Assembly (NCBI GenBank): GCA_947487835.1
Contig: CANKXX010000004.1
Coordinates: 1-64,000 of the forward strand
Source: an uncultured Microbacteriaceae bacterium
GTDB lineage: Bacteria; Actinomycetota; Actinomycetes; Actinomycetales; Microbacteriaceae
Reading direction: 5' to 3'
Length of the DNA: 64,000 nt
Of this stretch, positions 61,493 to 64,000 are shown in pieces; position 1 is the first letter of the stretch; each line of letters opens with the position of its first letter. The notes below the pieces were generated by a model. That model saw only the letters and a list, made by a program, of their open reading frames with translations. It was not told the origin of the DNA and did no database searches. Position numbers and translations under genes: made by a program.

Positions 61493-62257
61493 CTATTCCT
61501 GACTCCCTGGACGCTGCCGGGCGACGAACTGGGCGAAGGTCTCCCCCGCCGTCACGGCGCCGGAGCCGGCGAGGTGGTCGCCCCGGCGGAACGCGGCGCC
61601 GACACGGCCGGGGATGCGGACCCGGAGCACTTGCGCGTGCGACCGGCGGGCGGCGAGCGACAGCCGCATGAGCTCCTCCGCCGTCTGCGCGACCGGACCC
61701 GCGAGGTCGGCCTGCCGCCCCGTCGCGCCCGTCTCCACGAGGTCGGCGAGGCGCGTGGCCACGGCGTCGAGCGACACGGGCTGGGCCGACGTCTCCGCGG
61801 GCACCACGGCGACCGGTCCGACCGTGCTCTTGCGCAGCATCTCCTCGACGAAGTCATGGAACTGGGTCGCCCGCTGAATGGCGGCGGGCACGTCGGAGCG
61901 CTCGACCCGGTACTCGACGGCCCGCTTCACCCGGTAGTAGGAGTAGGGGTGGTGGTCGATGCCGACGATGGACACGTGCACGAGCCGGGCGCCGACCTCC
62001 CGGATGCCGGACAGCAGGTGATCCGCGGCGACGATGTCGTCGTGGCCGCCGACGTGGCTGGCCGCGTGCACGACGACCTCCGCGCCCTCGAGCGCCTCCC
62101 GCACGCCGACGCCGGTGAACAGGTCGCCCACGAGCCGGTCGGGCTCCCCCTCGCGGGGGCTGCGGCTGAGGACGGCGGTGTCGTGACCCCGACGTCGCAG
62201 TTCCGGCACGAGCACGCGGCCGAGCCGCCCCGTCCCGCCGGTCACGAGAACCCTCAC
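61493..62257 (-). CDS. Atypical SDR, NAD(P)H-binding protein
   Basis: A 254-residue NmrA/atypical short-chain dehydrogenase. VTGGTGRLGRVLVPELRRRGH (residues 5-25) binds NAD(P)H, and AEVVVHAASHVGG follows. The Tyr-xxx-Lys element is YYRVKRAVE near 106. It resembles epimerase-like or quinone-oxidoreductase-like proteins without known substrate. It is upstream of the DHA2 gene on the same strand, 12 bases apart, so the two may form an operon read from TAGGGT near 62310. Confidence 0.8.
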   Translation of the reverse strand: MRVLVTGGTGRLGRVLVPELRRRGHDTAVLSRSPREGEPDRLVGDLFTGVGVREALEGAEVVVHAASHVGGHDDIVAADHLLSGIREVGARLVHVSIVGIDHHPYSYYRVKRAVEYRVERSDVPAAIQRATQFHDFVEEMLRKSTVGPVAVVPAETSAQPVSLDAVATRLADLVETGATGRQADLAGPVAQTAEELMRLSLAARRSHAQVLRVRIPGRVGAAFRRGDHLAGSGAVTAGETFAQFVARQRPGSQE

Positions 62258-62363
62258 CGCACATCTCCCCGCCTCACCGGGGCCGGTCCGCGTCGCCGGC
62301 CCTCGGCTCGACCCTAACCCGCGCGGGTGCCGCGCCTCCAGGGCAGCGGCCGGCCGGGCCGGG

Positions 62364-62406
62364 ACGACGAAGGGGACGCATCCGTCGGATGCGTCCCCTT
62401 CGTCGT
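62364..62406 (-). terminator. Terminator downstream of tmRNA
   Basis: A 21-bp almost perfect stem, ACGACGAAGGGGACGCATCC (62364-62383) with its complement up to 62406, lies 64 bases beyond the 3' end of tmRNA. It also separates tmRNA from the SDR promoter. Confidence 0.85.
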
Positions 62407-62411
62407 GCTCA

Positions 62412-62455
62412 GTGCTGCTACGCGGTGCTGCTACTCGGTGCTGCTACGCAGTGCG
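62412..62455. repeat. 13-bp tandem repeat between tmRNA and its terminator
   Basis: GTGCTGCTACGCG units start at 62412, 62425 and 62438, with one change each in the second and third, and a partial unit follows at 62451. They lie in the tmRNA 3' trailer. Confidence 0.85.
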
Positions 62456-62469
62456 ACAGTGGCCGGTTG

Positions 62470-62841
62470 TGGAGATGGGGGGAATTGAACCCCCGTCCAT
62501 CGCTGTAATTCCGAGCCTTCTACGGGTGTATCCAGTACAGGCGTTCTACTCGGCCCCGACCTTTGCTACTGGCAACTAGGTCGACGGGCCCAGCCCTGGT
62601 GCAAGTCCCTTCGCGCCCCAAGGCGTAACGCGAAAGCGAGCTCTCTAGCTGACGCCAGTACCCGGGTAGAGAGCATTCCCGGACTGACGGACCTATTTAG
62701 TGCTTCGCTTAAGCAGCGAGAGCGAGGTCAGTGCGCTTAGTATTGGCACTTATTTTTTTGCGAAGATCGTTAACGAGATAACTTCGCATCCTCGACCCGC
62801 TTCTCCCAGTTTTGCAGGCAATGTCGAAACCGATCATCCCC
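62470..62841 (-). ncRNA. ssrA: Transfer-messenger RNA (tmRNA)
   Basis: A 372-base tmRNA. The 5' end is GGGGATGATCGGTTTCGAC and the 3' end GGGGGTTCAATTCCCCCCATCTCCA in two parts: a T-arm GTTCAATTC and encoded CCA (complement of 62470-62472). The two ends pair as the tRNA-like acceptor. The tag frame lies at 62747-62709 and reads ANTKRTDLALAA then TAA, with the ALAA proteolysis end. It rescues stalled ribosomes with SmpB, encoded just upstream. Confidence 0.95.
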
Positions 62842-62885
62842 ATGCGCACTTTCGGTGAAGTGGGCCACTGTCGCACTGTGTAGTT

Positions 62886-62957
62886 ATCAAGAACCGCGTA
62901 GCGATCAAGAACCGCGTAGCTGTCGAACCAGCGTAGTGGTCGAGAACCGCGACGCTG
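62886..62957. repeat. Degenerate 17-19 bp tandem repeats upstream of tmRNA
   Basis: ATCAAGAACCGCGTAGC occurs at 62886 and 62904, followed by decayed units at 62923 and 62940. On the minus strand the first two units place TTGAT words in the tmRNA upstream region, so they may supply -35 elements. The rest of 62842-63042 holds no gene. Confidence 0.7.
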
Positions 62958-63042
62958 TCGTCGCTGCGGCGTTCCCGCCGCAGCCCTCTATTCTACGTCC
63001 AATCGGGGTGCGAACGCCAGCGCTCGCAGCGAACGGCCGGGG

Positions 63043-63519
63043 TCACTCCCCCAGGTGCCGCCTGCTCGCGATGGCACGCTCGGCCTCGCGCCGATCCTGG
63101 CGCTCGCGCAGCGTCTGCCGCTTGTCGTACTCGCGCTTGCCCTTGGCGACCGCGATCTCGACCTTCGCGCGCCCGTCCTTGAAGTAGAGCGAGAGCGGCA
63201 CGAGGGTGTAGCCGCCCTCCTTGACCCGGTTGTGGATCTTCAGGATCTCGGTCTTGTGCAGCAGGAGTTTGCGCTTGCGGCGCGGCGGGTGATTGTTCCA
63301 GGTCCCCTGGCCGTACTCGGGTATGTGCACGGCGTCGAGCCACGCCTCGCCGCCGTCGACGAACGCGTAGCCGTCGACGAGGGACGCACGCCCGGCCCGC
63401 AGCGACTTGACCTCGGTTCCGGACAGCACGAGGCCCGCCTCGTAGGTGTCCTCGATGCTGTAGTCGTGCCGCGCCTTGCGGTTGGTGGCCACGACCTTCT
63501 CACCACGTTCTCTCGGCAT
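63043..63519 (-). CDS. smpB: SsrA-binding protein SmpB
   Basis: A 158-residue oligonucleotide-binding-fold protein that delivers tmRNA to stalled ribosomes. [31 protein letters not shown] and AYIP-like [27 protein letters not shown] are the family motifs. The basic C-terminal tail ([20 protein letters not shown]) inserts into the decoding centre. GGGGAGG precedes ATG 63519. It lies between ftsX and ssrA, the normal actinobacterial order. Confidence 0.96.
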   Translation of the reverse strand: MPRERGEKVVATNRKARHDYSIEDTYEAGLVLSGTEVKSLRAGRASLVDGYAFVDGGEAWLDAVHIPEYGQGTWNNHPPRRKRKLLLHKTEILKIHNRVKEGGYTLVPLSLYFKDGRAKVEIAVAKGKREYDKRQTLRERQDRREAERAIASRRHLGE

Positions 63520-63646
63520 GGTCCACCTCCCCGGTGTCTCGTGTGCTGCTGTCTCGAACGGGTGCCACGCCGGAAGGGCGGGCAGCCCACCAGTGTAGTG
63601 CGGATCCCGGAGCGACGCTCGCGCGAGCAGCCCCCGCGGATTCCGC

Positions 63647-64000
63647 CTAGATCTTGAGGTACCGGCTGATGGCGAAGTTGGCCGCGACCGCCGCGAGCAC
63701 CACCCCGAGGCCGAGCAGGATCGGCACCACGAGCAGCGCGTCGTTCAGGCCGACGAGCGACGTGCCGGCGAACTCGACTCGCAGCACCCCCTGCACGAAG
63801 AAGTGCACGATCGCGACGGTGGCGCCGCCCGCGAGCAGGGAGCCGATGAGGGCGGCGAACACGCCCTCGAGCACGAACGGGGTCTGGATGAAGCGGTTGG
63901 ACGCCCCGACCAGCCGCATGATGCCGAGCTCGCGCCGGCGGCTGAAGGCCGACAGGCGGATCGTGGTGGCGATCAGGAGCGCGGCCGCGACGAGCATCAG
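63647..64000 (-). CDS. ftsX: Cell-division protein FtsX (C-terminal part, cut by the window edge)
   Basis: The last 118 codons of a membrane protein with three helices. [33 protein letters not shown] is the FtsX permease signature, and it ends [10 protein letters not shown]. FtsX with FtsE regulates peptidoglycan hydrolysis at the septum. The N-terminal part and start lie beyond 64000. The downstream smpB gene is 127 bases away. Confidence 0.92.
   Translation of the reverse strand: MMLVAAALLIATTIRLSAFSRRRELGIMRLVGASNRFIQTPFVLEGVFAALIGSLLAGGATVAIVHFFVQGVLRVEFAGTSLVGLNDALLVVPILLGLGVVLAAVAANFAISRYLKI

Noticed and set aside
62470-62560. A tRNA gene suggested by GTTCAATTC and CCA
   Set aside because: These belong to the tRNA-like 3' end of tmRNA; the matching 5' half lies 280 bases away and the tag frame is present.

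Overview
The window is about 64 kb of high-GC chromosomal DNA from an actinobacterium, most likely a member of Microbacteriaceae. The evidence is a fused 2-oxoglutarate decarboxylase/dehydrogenase (Kgd), GuaB1, MetX/MetY, a SigR-RsrA pair, DtxR/IdeR-type iron boxes, the ftsX-smpB-ssrA order, a tmRNA tag ending in ALAA, small DUF7882-like proteins, and strong GC bias at third codon positions. I see no phage, insertion sequence, CRISPR array, tRNA or rRNA. tmRNA is the only RNA gene.

Layout. 262-4927: hypothetical and DUF1206 proteins, an acetamidase-like enzyme behind a short leader ORF, an ECF sigma factor coupled to a membrane protein (probable anti-sigma factor), and a cyclase-family protein. 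5004-9638: a secreted TPM-domain protein coupled to PspA, then arginase-like and crotonase proteins. 9745-16814: CsbD, a MerA-like flavoprotein, a small HEXXH membrane protein, and an iron-siderophore island (binding lipoprotein, ATPase, two FecCD permeases, siderophore-interacting reductase) with two iron boxes. 17112-21888: LLM oxidoreductase, amidase, and a GntR-ABC cassette. 22098-28642: an acidic small protein with a baeRF/Vms1-like protein, GNAT, Ung, peptidase-E-like protein, phosphoribosyltransferase, SDR and acyltransferase. 28777-32710: metY and metX around a SigB-like sigma factor. 32910-36978: a NarL-type signalling cluster of two response regulators, one kinase and one kinase-less membrane protein. 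37070-46523: MFS, thiamine-binding protein, GT87, two DUF7882 paralogues (one damaged), NnrD, HAD, OYE and a pair of CNNM/CorC-type proteins. 46718-52301: guaB1 divergent from kgd. 52386-56429: TrxR-like protein plus methyltransferase divergent from an XRE-cupin regulator, GNAT, and rsrA-sigR. 56541-64000: aroA, rsgA, hisN, an MFS transporter, an SDR-like protein, tmRNA, smpB and the end of ftsX.

The most distinctive signal is architectural rather than a new enzyme. At least fourteen genes have a TANNNT-like -10 hexamer ending 6-7 bases before the start codon, the geometry of leaderless mRNA. In two cases the leaderless frame is a 20-21 codon mini-ORF whose stop overlaps the next start as GTGA. 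In two others an operator lies across the leaderless start codon: the iron box at 16803-16821 and the dyad around ATG 54421. Several long perfect hairpins separate convergent genes.
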